DNA of 64,000 nucleotides from Bacteriovorax stolpii. Lineage in GTDB: Bacteria; Bdellovibrionota; Bacteriovoracia; Bacteriovoracales; Bacteriovoracaceae. Every line of letters begins with the position of its first letter. Position 1 is the stretch's first letter. The stretch covers positions 62,001 to 126,000 of the forward strand of contig CAMDQH010000001.1 of the NCBI GenBank assembly GCA_945905815.1, given 5' to 3'. Under the pieces are notes generated by a model that was not told the origin of the DNA, made no database searches, and worked only from the letters and a program-made list of their open reading frames with translations. Shown one piece after another: positions 1-9,486 of this stretch. A program made the position numbers and the translations under genes.

Positions 1-537
1 TAGAAGTTCCTCATCGACTAATTTCATCGCTGCTAGCATTCGGCTAAAAAGTTCAGCTGTTTTATAAGCGAAAGCAGGAAGCAATTGATTGATAAAATCG
101 CTTTGAAGCTCTGCTTGAAAATCCTCGAAACTTCTAAAAGTCTCTGGAACAAACATAATTCTAACTTTTCCAGGTGCTTTCATTTTAAGGCAAATATCTA
201 AGATTCTGTCTTCAACTGTTAGGTCTTTTTTAAGGTCAGAAAATTGAGCATATTGAGGGATACCTTCCCAAGTAGGCTCTGGCTTAACTCCAATCTCGCC
301 GCCAGAAATTTTAATTGTAGCCGCTGGATTATCACCTAATTTCTCCTGAGCATATCGCTCAAGTGACTCCATGACCTGAGTTTTCTCAGAAAACTGGGTA
401 GCCGCAAGCTTATTTGCAACCTTTCTTGGGATCATCTTCTGAACCCATGCCACTTGGCCAAACAGTGCCTCACCAAACGATGTGGGTGCTTGAGGATTGC
501 GCATTTTCAATAAATTTTGCTTAAACAAGTCGTCCAT
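1..537 (-). CDS. hypothetical protein, C-terminus runs off the window
   Basis: Open minus-strand frame from ATG at 537 (MDDLFKQNLLKMRNPQAPTSFGEALFGQVAWVQKMIPRKV...) with no stop up to position 1; not in the ORF track because it is partial. Confidence 0.6.
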   Translation of the reverse strand, partial: MDDLFKQNLLKMRNPQAPTSFGEALFGQVAWVQKMIPRKVANKLAATQFSEKTQVMESLERYAQEKLGDNPAATIKISGGEIGVKPEPTWEGIPQYAQFSDLKKDLTVEDRILDICLKMKAPGKVRIMFVPETFRSFEDFQAELQSDFINQLLPAFAYKTAELFSRMLAAMKLVDEELL

Positions 538-635
538 AACTATTCTTAGCATAAACTGGCCGATATTTCCTAGCCATAATAAACCTCAGCTCACAGCTTC
601 AATCCTCCGAGAAAGTCTCTAAGTGAGGAGAATAT

Positions 636-845
636 ATGTCTGACATTGATTTTAAGTTTGAAAATTTTGAAGAATACTTTGGTGGAGCTGAGCAAGTTAA
701 GAAAACTATGGACGATTGCAAAGTCTGTGGTTCTAAGCTTCTTCTTTCTCATATGCCAGATTACAAAAATTTATTGGTACAGGAAACGGCTCGATGTATG
801 GATTGTGGCTGTGGAAATCGACGAGTCATTCACATTCTAAATTAA
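636..845 (+). CDS. small protein with two CxxC-like pairs (possible zinc ribbon)
   Basis: 69 aa ORF with CKVCG and CMDCGCG; AGGAG upstream of ATG. Confidence 0.5.
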   Translation: MSDIDFKFENFEEYFGGAEQVKKTMDDCKVCGSKLLLSHMPDYKNLLVQETARCMDCGCGNRRVIHILN

Positions 846-2710
846 TTATCACTGTCTTCATGCAAGTAAGCTCTAAGTGCTTTTGCCTGAGGACTTTTGA
901 TTCCAAAATAATTCATTAAATCATTAACTGAATAATTTTTTAATTCTTCTTGAGTCATGGACAAGTTCATCAGAACTTTTTTCTTTGCCTCTTCACCTAA
1001 GCCTTTTACGTCATCTACCCACGTAGATAAAACTCTTTTTGATTCGGCTTTATGATGAAGTTTCCTCGAGAAACGATGGGCTTCATCTCTCATAGTAACA
1101 ATAATTTTAAAAAGTGATGGGCACTTCGTAAGAATATAAGGATTTAATCGTCCAGGTATAATAAGTCTTTCCTCAGACCGCACAACCTCGGTAGCTCTTA
1201 AATTTCCAGAGGTAAGGTCCTTAGATTTTGCGATTCCAACCACTGGTAATTCAATTTTTAATTCATTCAAAACTGCCATCACGGTATTAACTTGGGCGAC
1301 CCCTCCATCAATAACTAAAACATCTGGTAGATCACCATGAACAACACGCCTTGATATAACTTCTCTCATCATAGCAAAGTCATTATTACCTTCAGGAAGA
1401 ACCTGAAGATGATAATAGCGATACTTGCTTTTGTCTGCCTTCCCTTCTTCAAACACAATCTGTGCAGCAGTAGGCGATTGTCCCTGCCAAATGGCAACAT
1501 CATAGCATTCAAGAATTCGTGGTCGCTCTTTAAGATTTAAAAGATCCTTCAATTTATTGAGTCCAATGAAAACACTGTCCAAATTTGCCATACGAACACG
1601 TTGCGTTTCTTCAGCATGTTTACGACTCATTTCAATTAATGGCTGGTACTTTTTCGACAACCCCTGAACTTTATCAACTCCAAAAGTTCTCAAGGCTTCG
1701 GACATATCAATAATCTCATTTTCTTCAAAATCCAAAACAACCATATCGGGAGTTATCTCTTCAGGATCAGAATAGTATTGAACAATTTTGGATAAAATCT
1801 CCTGATCAATTTCTTCAATCACTTCGCCTTTCACAAAATTAAAATTTTTATGCCCTAAAAGTAAACCCGAACGGATCATGTAAACGGTCATATCAACTTC
1901 TTCACTTCCATTCCAATATGACCAGACATCAATATTTTTGTCGGTTTGGAGTGACTCAACTTTTTGATCGTATGACTTTTGTAAAAACTCGTCTAAAAGC
2001 AATATGTGGTCACGAATAATCGCCGCCATTTCAAATTCTTCATTTTCGGAATACTGCTTCATCTTGTCTTCAAGACGTTGAATGGCGCGTTTAGCTTTTA
2101 TGGGCCCCTGAAAAAATCCAATCGCAGTATTCAGCACTTCCTCGTACTGTTTTTCATCAATTAAGCCAACACATGGAGCCAAACATTGTTTCATTTGATA
2201 AAGCAAACAAGGGGTCTTGCGACTTTTGAATTCACTTAAAGAACAATCCCTAAGTCCGAACGACTTAGTGAGCACCCTCATAATCATGGAAATATTAGAG
2301 CCTGTAGGGTATGGCCCATAGAGCTCCTTGCCTTTGGCTTTCTTAGGTCGTCTCACATATTCAATTCTCGGAAATGGCTCATTTCTGTTTATGAGAACAT
2401 AGGGGTAACTTCTATCATCGCGTAAACGAATGTTGTATTTTGGCGAATGTTCTTTAATGAGATTGTTTTCTAAAATAAATGACTCAGCGTCAGAACGGGT
2501 AATAATAAAATCAAAACTCTCAACATGACCCACCATGTATTCGGTCTTCAAGCCTTTAGCTGATTTATTAAAGTAGGAAATGACCCTGGATTTTAGTTTT
2601 TTTGCCTTTCCAACGTAAATCACCCGACTATTCTTGTCTTTCATCAAGTAACATCCCGCTTCTTGCGGTAGGGATTGGGCCTTCTTAAGTAGTTCGTCGT
2701 TCTTCGTCAT
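842..2710 (-). CDS. uvrC: excinuclease ABC subunit C
   Basis: 622 aa; GIY-YIG N-terminus (LPQEAGCYLMKDKNSRVIYVGKAKKLKSRVISYF), UvrC homology region (VLVIDGGVAQVN) and C-terminal HhH. Confidence 0.96.
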   Translation of the reverse strand: MTKNDELLKKAQSLPQEAGCYLMKDKNSRVIYVGKAKKLKSRVISYFNKSAKGLKTEYMVGHVESFDFIITRSDAESFILENNLIKEHSPKYNIRLRDDRSYPYVLINRNEPFPRIEYVRRPKKAKGKELYGPYPTGSNISMIMRVLTKSFGLRDCSLSEFKSRKTPCLLYQMKQCLAPCVGLIDEKQYEEVLNTAIGFFQGPIKAKRAIQRLEDKMKQYSENEEFEMAAIIRDHILLLDEFLQKSYDQKVESLQTDKNIDVWSYWNGSEEVDMTVYMIRSGLLLGHKNFNFVKGEVIEEIDQEILSKIVQYYSDPEEITPDMVVLDFEENEIIDMSEALRTFGVDKVQGLSKKYQPLIEMSRKHAEETQRVRMANLDSVFIGLNKLKDLLNLKERPRILECYDVAIWQGQSPTAAQIVFEEGKADKSKYRYYHLQVLPEGNNDFAMMREVISRRVVHGDLPDVLVIDGGVAQVNTVMAVLNELKIELPVVGIAKSKDLTSGNLRATEVVRSEERLIIPGRLNPYILTKCPSLFKIIVTMRDEAHRFSRKLHHKAESKRVLSTWVDDVKGLGEEAKKKVLMNLSMTQEELKNYSVNDLMNYFGIKSPQAKALRAYLHEDSDN

Positions 2711-2818
2711 AGTTAGTTAGCTTTACTGATAACGCTCTCCTAGGGTATACTAGATAGATTATGCCCCATTATGAAGCGTCATTTGTGTTCGCCTCAATGA
2801 TAAACTAAAAGGAAAATT

Positions 2819-3235
2819 ATGTCCCAGTTAACAGTTGGCAAGGATGTGCTCTCGTATTGCACAAAGTGTAAACTAAACCTAGGCCACATTATAGTTGCGA
2901 TGAAAGATGTTAAGCATATTGCTAAAGTTAAATGCAATACTTGTGGCACACTTCAAGCTTATAAAGACCCTTCCATTTCTTCTAAGCAAAACAAAACTCG
3001 TACTAAAAAAACGTTAATGACTCCGTCTAAAATCATTTCTGTTTCTGAATTGTGGATGGAGAAGATGTCGAGTACAAAGAAAAAATCAACACCTTACGCT
3101 ATGGATGCCCATTTTGTTAAAGGCGACATCATTGACCATACAAAATTTGGTCCTGGTATCGTTGAAAAAGTTGTCGATGATAAAATTGAAGTTATTTTCC
3201 GACACGAAATTAAAACTCTGGTTCATAACAAATAA
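2819..3235 (+). CDS. hypothetical protein, N-terminal CxxC zinc-binding-like part plus C-terminal FGPGIVEKVVDDKIEVIF beta domain
   Basis: 138 aa ORF with RBS, followed by a strong terminator. Confidence 0.6.
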   Translation: MSQLTVGKDVLSYCTKCKLNLGHIIVAMKDVKHIAKVKCNTCGTLQAYKDPSISSKQNKTRTKKTLMTPSKIISVSELWMEKMSSTKKKSTPYAMDAHFVKGDIIDHTKFGPGIVEKVVDDKIEVIFRHEIKTLVHNK

Positions 3236-3241
3236 AAAAAT

Positions 3242-3265
3242 GGGAGACTCGGTCTCCCTTTTTTT
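3242..3265 (+). terminator. rho-independent terminator
   Basis: GGGAGAC-TCG-GTCTCCC followed by TTTTTTT. Confidence 0.85.
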
Positions 3266-3267
3266 GC

Positions 3268-3603
3268 CTACGTATATCGACTCCCCTGACCGTCTTCCAA
3301 ATCATTTTCATCTTCGAGCTCATAATCAAGATTTGTGGTTACTTCATCAAAGAAATAAGACTTATCTTGCATGGATGCATCTTCATTATCCCAGACTAAA
3401 TCCTGAGCATCAGTATGAGATAGTTTCGTTCTAGGTGCAGTTGAAACTTGATCATCAGGAGCAAACTCATAAATATCTCCTTGAGATAACTCTGATTCAT
3501 CTGAAGTATTTCTCTCAACGTTAGAATGTAATCTTTCTAAAAAGTGTTTTACCCCACCCTTGAGGTCCTGGAATTTTTCACGAATTTCATTTGCATAAAT
3601 CAT
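3268..3603 (-). CDS. hypothetical acidic protein
   Basis: 111 aa ORF, MIYANEIREKFQDLKGGVKHFLERL..., RBS-like AGGAGGAC upstream. Confidence 0.5.
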   Translation of the reverse strand: MIYANEIREKFQDLKGGVKHFLERLHSNVERNTSDESELSQGDIYEFAPDDQVSTAPRTKLSHTDAQDLVWDNEDASMQDKSYFFDEVTTNLDYELEDENDLEDGQGSRYT

Positions 3604-3707
3604 ATAGTCCTCCTGCTGTTAAAAGTATTAACAAGCATAAGTCATGCCAATACAGGATAAGCTAAGAGGGGGTAAAAGTGGTGTGAGGAAAAGTTCCCCA
3701 AAATAAA

Positions 3708-3729
3708 AGGGACATCCGAAGATGTCCCT
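3708..3729 (-). terminator. rho-independent terminator of the glycine-rich protein gene
   Basis: Minus strand AGGGACATC-TTCG-GATGTCCCT followed by TTTATTTT. Confidence 0.75.
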
Positions 3730-3756
3730 GAGTTAATCATTTAATTTAAATCGTTC

Positions 3757-5781
3757 TTACCAACCGCCGCCCCATCCAGCATTGAAATTGATACCCGCGT
3801 TCATTGGACCGAAACCAGCCCCACCGCCGTATCCTCCACCATAGCCACCACCGTATCCGCCTCCAGATCCCATCTGGTAAGCAACACCTTGTCCTTGAAG
3901 TGATTGATCATATCCTGAAGTCTGTTGACTTGCGTTCCAGTAATTTTGTTGTCCACCCCATTGTCCAGTACCAGATCCCCAGCCACCTTGACCGTATCCA
4001 CCACCGTTGTATCCGCCGCCATTATAGCCACCTTGAGCGTATCCACCGTTAAAACCACCAGCGACTGAAATACCGTTGACCATACCGCCACCCTGGTATC
4101 CGCCTTGAGCGTATCCACCAGCATATCCGCCTTGAGCGTATCCACCAGCAAATCCGCCTTGTGCAATTCCGCCAACAATTCCACCAACGATTCCGCCTTG
4201 AAATCCACCTTGAGCGTAACCACCAGCATATCCGCCTTGAGCGTAACCACCAGCATATCCGCCTTGAGCGTAACCACCAGCATATCCGCCTTGGCCAATT
4301 CCGCCGACAGCACCACCAATCATTCCGCCCATTCCGCCCATTCCGTAAGGATTATAACCACCGTAAGGACCCATCATGCCGCCAAGATATCCATTAGAAT
4401 ATCCAGCACCATTCCAAGCACCCATCATTCCGTTACCCATACCACCAAACTGATTCAACTGAAAACCATTACAGCCCATAGCTGCTTGTTGTTCAGGAGA
4501 TACCGCCGGCAATTCTTGAGAAACTGTATATTGAAGATAATTATTATTATTAAGCTGACACTGTTCAAATCCTACTGAAGCAGCACCTGCCCATGCCTCT
4601 TGTCCTTGAACATATGCTTGTCCATTGAAGTAGGACTGGGCCACGCCTCCCGCACTTACAAATAGACCTGTGAGAGCATCACCAATCCAACTATTATCTT
4701 TTCTCTTACCGCCACCACCGCAGTTTACGCAGTCACCATAATAACGACTTTGAACATCGTTCATATGATCTCCGCCCATACATCCCGCAGCGTTTCCGCT
4801 CGAAGAACACTGAAAGCGAGTATTATTCATTAACCATGCATCACATTTTTTTTGATCTCTTCTTTTACCTGTCTGACAAAATGAAGGGAGTGCGAGACCA
4901 GAGTTTGTGTTTCCACCAGCATTAATCACAACTGTTCCACTGCCGTTGCCTGAACCTGAAGTTGCACCCGAAACTGTACCGCCGACAACTACAACACCAC
5001 CGGCACTTGTTGATGAACCATTTGGACAAAGACCACCTGTGCCTGAACCAGTTCTACTTACAATGGCACCAGTTTTAATGTCATAACAAATGATCTCGCC
5101 GGTTTTCACCTGGACACCACCGACATGAACATCTTTTTTGCTGCTCGGTTTTCCACCTGGAATTTTTGACCAATCAACAATCAAGTCTCCACCATTTTCA
5201 GAAGAATATCTCTCAATACATTCACGACATTTTTTTCTTTCTGTTCCTTCTCTCCCAGTTAGCCACTGCTTCTTACAGTATTTAGCGCATGGGTGGCTTC
5301 CAGACAGAACACCTGAAAGTACGTACTCACAACGGATACCACCGGAACCATCTTCAGAACCTGAAGCCGCGCCCGAAACAGAACCTGAAGTTGAGCCACT
5401 GGTTGAACCTGATGTTGAGCCACTTGTTGAACCTGATGTTGATCCACTGGTTGAACCTGATGTTGATCCACTGGTTACCCCAGAGCTAGATCCACCAGTC
5501 GCCACTACAACACCACATATTTTTAAAACGGCCTTGGCACAGCCAGCAGGAATTGTTTCTGATTTAATATCAACATCACAGGTAGTTCCACCTGGCCGGC
5601 TATCAATTGAGCAACTACTCGTCACACAAGTCTGACCCGTTCCAGGATCTACAGTTGCGGTGGGAGTATATTCAATCTTTCCTGCTTTACTCTGACAAAA
5701 GGAGTAAATATCCTCCGCCAGTCCTGCCCAGACTGAGCCTGAGAGTAGAGTTAAGAGGATAAAGGCTAATTTTTTATTCAT
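3757..5781 (-). CDS. secreted Gly-rich repeat protein with SGST linker repeats and GGYAQGGYAGGYAQGG repeats
   Basis: ORF 3757..5808; signal peptide MNKKLAFILLTLLSGSVWAG suggests the start at 5781; Cys-rich N-terminal part, low-complexity C-terminal half. Confidence 0.75.
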   Translation of the reverse strand: MNKKLAFILLTLLSGSVWAGLAEDIYSFCQSKAGKIEYTPTATVDPGTGQTCVTSSCSIDSRPGGTTCDVDIKSETIPAGCAKAVLKICGVVVATGGSSSGVTSGSTSGSTSGSTSGSTSGSTSGSTSGSTSGSVSGAASGSEDGSGGIRCEYVLSGVLSGSHPCAKYCKKQWLTGREGTERKKCRECIERYSSENGGDLIVDWSKIPGGKPSSKKDVHVGGVQVKTGEIICYDIKTGAIVSRTGSGTGGLCPNGSSTSAGGVVVVGGTVSGATSGSGNGSGTVVINAGGNTNSGLALPSFCQTGKRRDQKKCDAWLMNNTRFQCSSSGNAAGCMGGDHMNDVQSRYYGDCVNCGGGGKRKDNSWIGDALTGLFVSAGGVAQSYFNGQAYVQGQEAWAGAASVGFEQCQLNNNNYLQYTVSQELPAVSPEQQAAMGCNGFQLNQFGGMGNGMMGAWNGAGYSNGYLGGMMGPYGGYNPYGMGGMGGMIGGAVGGIGQGGYAGGYAQGGYAGGYAQGGYAGGYAQGGFQGGIVGGIVGGIAQGGFAGGYAQGGYAGGYAQGGYQGGGMVNGISVAGGFNGGYAQGGYNGGGYNGGGYGQGGWGSGTGQWGGQQNYWNASQQTSGYDQSLQGQGVAYQMGSGGGYGGGYGGGYGGGAGFGPMNAGINFNAGWGGGW
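4100..4295 (-). repeat. tandem coding repeat (GGYAQGGYAGGYAQGG units)
   Basis: Recurring 'cttgagcgta(t/a)ccaccagcatatccgc' units read directly from the sequence. Confidence 0.8.
5379..5475 (-). repeat. tandem coding repeat (SGST linker)
   Basis: Recurring 'gttgaacctgatgttgagccact' units encoding (SGST)n. Confidence 0.8.
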
Positions 5782-5985
5782 ATGTCCTACCCAATTTATG
5801 TTCTCCACTTATATTCTGGAGAATTTCTTACTTTAAATCATAACACTTGATAGAAATGGGGCATGTCTGGGCAAAAAACTCCAAACCAGACCCCACCTTC
5901 ATGTTCATATCGGCAGAAGGGCCCCAGGACTTTAGTGTTACTATTGCTGGTTTTTTTTAATAATTTGCAGTAATCTCAATCTGTT

Positions 5986-6570
5986 ATGGAAATTCTTACG
6001 TCTCATCTTCTGGAATGGTTTATTTTGATTACCCTTTTGGGTAGCGCGATTTATACCCTGAAAATTATCGGACAAGAGAGGTCTACTTTTAGAGACGATT
6101 CATACGAGGTCCAGTTTGGTGATCTCTCGTTAATGATTCCGAATTGGTGGACTCTCTCCGAACAATCGCAAACTCAATTAAAGTTTGAAAGAACAGATAG
6201 TCGCTATGACTGGTATTCACACTTTACCTATTTTCCAGATCACGAAGGAAAAACATTACCTCTTATTCTCGAAGAAAAATTAAATCAGGATGGGCTTGAA
6301 TTTGATAAGGATGTTGTTTTTGAAACAGACTCAAGAGTACTTTTTCGTGATGATAAAATTCAGGAAGCTTTCCAAGAAGTTATTCGAGTGGAAGGGCAGG
6401 CAACTCAAAACATTGAAGATCGCATCTATTATGATGTATATTTAATGCGCAGATTGAATGATAAGGGCTATTTTATTTTTGAAAGTCGAAGTTCAGTACT
6501 AAATGGGCTCGTAGAAGGCCCATATTTTGAAGAGAGTCTATCGGAACTAAGTTTCATCCGTGAGTCTTAG
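5986..6570 (+). CDS. hypothetical membrane-anchored protein
   Basis: 194 aa; N-terminal hydrophobic helix LLEWFILITLLGSAIYTL. Confidence 0.55.
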   Translation: MEILTSHLLEWFILITLLGSAIYTLKIIGQERSTFRDDSYEVQFGDLSLMIPNWWTLSEQSQTQLKFERTDSRYDWYSHFTYFPDHEGKTLPLILEEKLNQDGLEFDKDVVFETDSRVLFRDDKIQEAFQEVIRVEGQATQNIEDRIYYDVYLMRRLNDKGYFIFESRSSVLNGLVEGPYFEESLSELSFIRES

Positions 6571-6611
6571 TTCCGCTAAACTTATATTGCGTCCAGAGGA
6601 CGCATCAATAA

Positions 6612-7055
6612 TTAGTTACGCTTAGGCGCAAAACCGCGAATTCTATCTATTACAAAATCAATTATTTCTTCATCAGATGAGAACACATCTTCAACGAGCT
6701 CGTTCGAAAGAAGAAAATTCTTCACACGAATTGCGATATTATGAAGAGATTCCATTAAATAAAGTCCGCCAATGTTTTCACCATTAAAAGACTTAATGAT
6801 TTCCTTGCGAGCATGGTTAAACATTTCTGTTTCAGTAATGTCGCCAGGAATATCTTCGCCGAATTTTTCTTCGACTTCTTCAATTGCCTGTTCTTTAATG
6901 TTTTCATCAGTAGCAAAGCTGACACCGTACTCAGTAGCAAGAGCTTCAATCAAATCAGCACGGGAATCGGCAGCAAAATCTATCATTTCGGCTTGTTTAA
7001 GGTGATTGATCGTGTATGACGACAGCCCCTTAAGCGTTTCAAAATCAGTTTTCAT
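6612..7055 (-). CDS. DUF507-like protein
   Basis: 147 aa; EDVFSSDEEIIDFVIDRIRGFAPKRN-type ending and size typical of the family. Confidence 0.6.
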   Translation of the reverse strand: MKTDFETLKGLSSYTINHLKQAEMIDFAADSRADLIEALATEYGVSFATDENIKEQAIEEVEEKFGEDIPGDITETEMFNHARKEIIKSFNGENIGGLYLMESLHNIAIRVKNFLLSNELVEDVFSSDEEIIDFVIDRIRGFAPKRN

Positions 7056-7133
7056 CAGACATCCTTATATAGGTATTACCGTTTTAGAATAACCAAAAAG
7101 TGCTTGCCATACAAGTTAAAGCGTTGATTTATT

Positions 7134-8696
7134 TTACTTTCGTTTGAATTTTTTTGTTATTTTACCTACCAAAGCCATCACTGCCGCTCTCTCGCCAAGA
7201 ATTATCAATATTGCTCCGTACAGGAGCCCTACAGCACTAATTTGTGCTGCAACAATTAAACATTTCACCATCAATGGTTGAGTAAAAAATTCGACTTTTA
7301 GCCCAAAACTCACTATCAACGCAGAAACCAATGTTGCTGCGAAGACCTTAAGCACCTTCGGAGAAAAGAAAAAATCCCAATCCAGATCTAGATCCTTCTT
7401 CAGCATCCAGCTTTGGAAGCCTGCATTTACAAGCATCGATAAAGTTGTACCTAGCGCTAAAACCTTAAATCCATAGATCGGCGTCAAAAGTAGACAAAAT
7501 GTGATATTAAACCCAATGGACATAAGTGAAGCGATAACTGGAACTCTTTGACGATTGAGTGCATAAAAAGTCGGCACCCAGATTTTATTTAAACTATAGA
7601 AAGGCAAACCAAGGGCGTACATTCTCAAGGCCTCAGCTGTCATAATCGTGCTGTGCCTATCAAATTTCCCTCGCTCAAAAATCAAATTTACAATTTCTTC
7701 CGAGAAACAATATAAGATTGCCAAGGAAGGTAATACTGTCAAAAAAGAGAGATAGTAGCTCGACTTAAGTAGGTCTTTTGCTCCCTTTTCATCACCTTTT
7801 TTCCACGCCTCAGAAAAATGAACTAAATTTGAATTACCAATAGAAACAGAGAGGATCCCCACTGGAAGTTGAAACAATCTAAAACTATAGTTCAGCCAGG
7901 AAGTTGCACCTACTATCGTTCCCGTGGCCAAAATAGTGTTAATTAATAAATTAATTTGAGCAGCCGCAAAACCTATCATGCCTGGCCCAATCAGTTTAAC
8001 GACCTTAATCGCCCGAGGTGACCACAACTTTTTTGGCCACATGGGTTTAAAGCCATACTTATATAAGATAGGGAATTGTACAGCGGCTTGAACTAGGCCT
8101 CCTAACATGGCCCCAATACCTAAAGAGTAAACCGCAGGATAACCATGAGAATCTAAAAAACCACTCATTGTTAACATGACTAACACGCTGACGATGTTAA
8201 AAAATGCTGGCGCTAAAGAGGGAAGGAAAAATACTTTTAGTGAATTTAGAGCTCCCATAAAAAGAGCAGCTAGTGAAACGAAGGTCAGAAAAGGGGCCAT
8301 GATACGAGTGAGAACGACTGTTATGTGAAATTTTTCCGGATCTTTTGTAAATGAAGGAGCAAAGATTTCAATCAACTCAGGGGCAAAAATGCCTATCAAT
8401 AAACAGATTGTTCCAGTTGTAATCGTCAGTAGCCAAAAGAGTGTCCATAGAAGTTCGCGACTCTCTTCTTTTGATTCTTGGTTGGCCTCAACAAATGTAG
8501 GTACGAACGCAGAAGAAAAAGCTCCTTCAGCAAACAAGTCTCGGAGCAAATTTGGAATACGAAAAGCCACCAGAAAGGCATCAGTAATTCCTGATGCCCC
8601 AAAGTATGCGGCCATCACTTGTTCTCTCACTAGTCCGAGAATACGTGACATGAAAGTGGCAATCGCCATTTTAATTGTGGATTTAATAATCGACAT
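7134..8696 (-). CDS. murJ: lipid II flippase MurJ (MviN family)
   Basis: 520 aa polytopic; SRILGLVREQVMAAYFGASGITDAFLVAFRIPNLLRDLFAEGAFSSAFVPTF. Confidence 0.95.
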   Translation of the reverse strand: MSIIKSTIKMAIATFMSRILGLVREQVMAAYFGASGITDAFLVAFRIPNLLRDLFAEGAFSSAFVPTFVEANQESKEESRELLWTLFWLLTITTGTICLLIGIFAPELIEIFAPSFTKDPEKFHITVVLTRIMAPFLTFVSLAALFMGALNSLKVFFLPSLAPAFFNIVSVLVMLTMSGFLDSHGYPAVYSLGIGAMLGGLVQAAVQFPILYKYGFKPMWPKKLWSPRAIKVVKLIGPGMIGFAAAQINLLINTILATGTIVGATSWLNYSFRLFQLPVGILSVSIGNSNLVHFSEAWKKGDEKGAKDLLKSSYYLSFLTVLPSLAILYCFSEEIVNLIFERGKFDRHSTIMTAEALRMYALGLPFYSLNKIWVPTFYALNRQRVPVIASLMSIGFNITFCLLLTPIYGFKVLALGTTLSMLVNAGFQSWMLKKDLDLDWDFFFSPKVLKVFAATLVSALIVSFGLKVEFFTQPLMVKCLIVAAQISAVGLLYGAILIILGERAAVMALVGKITKKFKRK

Positions 8697-8936
8697 CCGA
8701 ACATTTTCACTCAGAGCGTCTTCGTTGGAAATGAAAACTCTTACATTTTTGTACTTTTTTACTCAAGATTTGGTCCTGTTTTGCCCCTATAGCGCATGGG
8801 GGCAAGTGCTTTAAATGATAGATTCTTTTTTGTAAGAGACTTTTTGATACTGGTTATCTCTGTCATTTACTCTACAAAAGGCTAGTCGATGTTAGTAGAA
8901 ACTTACTTACAATCGTAGGGGCGAAGTTGATATGAT

Positions 8937-9060
8937 GATCTCAGGCAGGATGCTGAATAGGTGCATTCAAAACTTCAGGATGAAGTAAACGGCATGCACC
9001 TAAATTGAAAATACACACACCGAGATCAAGCGACAGGATGTTACTTGAGCGAGAGACAAG
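8937..9060 (+). promoter_or_regulatory. structured 5' leader with three CAGGATG hairpins (CsrA-site-like)
   Basis: Closing helix GATCTC/GAGATC, helix TAGGTGCA/TGCACCTA, hairpin ACTTC-AGGAT-GAAGT, plus CAGGATG motifs at about 8945 and 9034, ending at the AAGGAGG ribosome-binding site. Confidence 0.6.
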
Positions 9061-9068
9061 GAGGCCCT

Positions 9069-9413
9069 ATGAATCTTGCAATCGCCGTTGAATCAAAACA
9101 GCATCCAAAAAATCAAAATGACTACCGCGTTTGGTACCTCGAAATTGATGGATGCGGGCAAGTCGTTGGAGTGGGAGCAAAGAGCAAGCAAGAGATGGTA
9201 GAAAATTTGTTCGAAAACTACCGCAAGTCTGGAAAGTCGAACTGGAGGGCCTTTCAAAAAGGTGCCGAAAGTTCAACACCAGTAGAGATTTTCGATTTTT
9301 GCTCAATGAACATGCATGAGAATACCCATTTCGGAAATTTACCAAGCTTGAATGAATTCCAAAATGTTCTCGACACTCTGCAAAGTCGATTAGAATTTAG
9401 ATCAATTGCCTAA
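9069..9413 (+). CDS. hypothetical protein
   Basis: ATG at 9069 preceded by AAGGAGG; the ORF track start at 9045 is an upstream TTG. Confidence 0.65.
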   Translation: MNLAIAVESKQHPKNQNDYRVWYLEIDGCGQVVGVGAKSKQEMVENLFENYRKSGKSNWRAFQKGAESSTPVEIFDFCSMNMHENTHFGNLPSLNEFQNVLDTLQSRLEFRSIA

Positions 9414-9486
9414 TGCATTATTCTCCCAGGAATTGCATGAAGGCCTTTCAATTAGGGAAGGGATTTAAAAGTCCCTTCCCTACCTA

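Noticed and set aside
4100-4295. CRISPR-like regularly spaced repeats
   Set aside because: Repeats are contiguous, in frame and encode GGYAQ units; no unique spacers and no cas genes
4105-4578. Long ORFs on both strands over the Gly-rich gene (e.g. 3801..4319 -, 4105..4578 +)
   Set aside because: Repetitive translations produced by the tandem repeat read in other frames; the 683 aa frame has the signal peptide and is followed by a terminator
6588-6604. TGCGTCC-AGA-GGACGCA hairpin between convergent genes
   Set aside because: Short stem with a 3-nt loop and no clear T-tract; probably a weak terminator, not special
8781-8805. TTGCCCC...GGGGCAA stem upstream of murJ
   Set aside because: Single hairpin with no motif match and no second copy found; could not assign function
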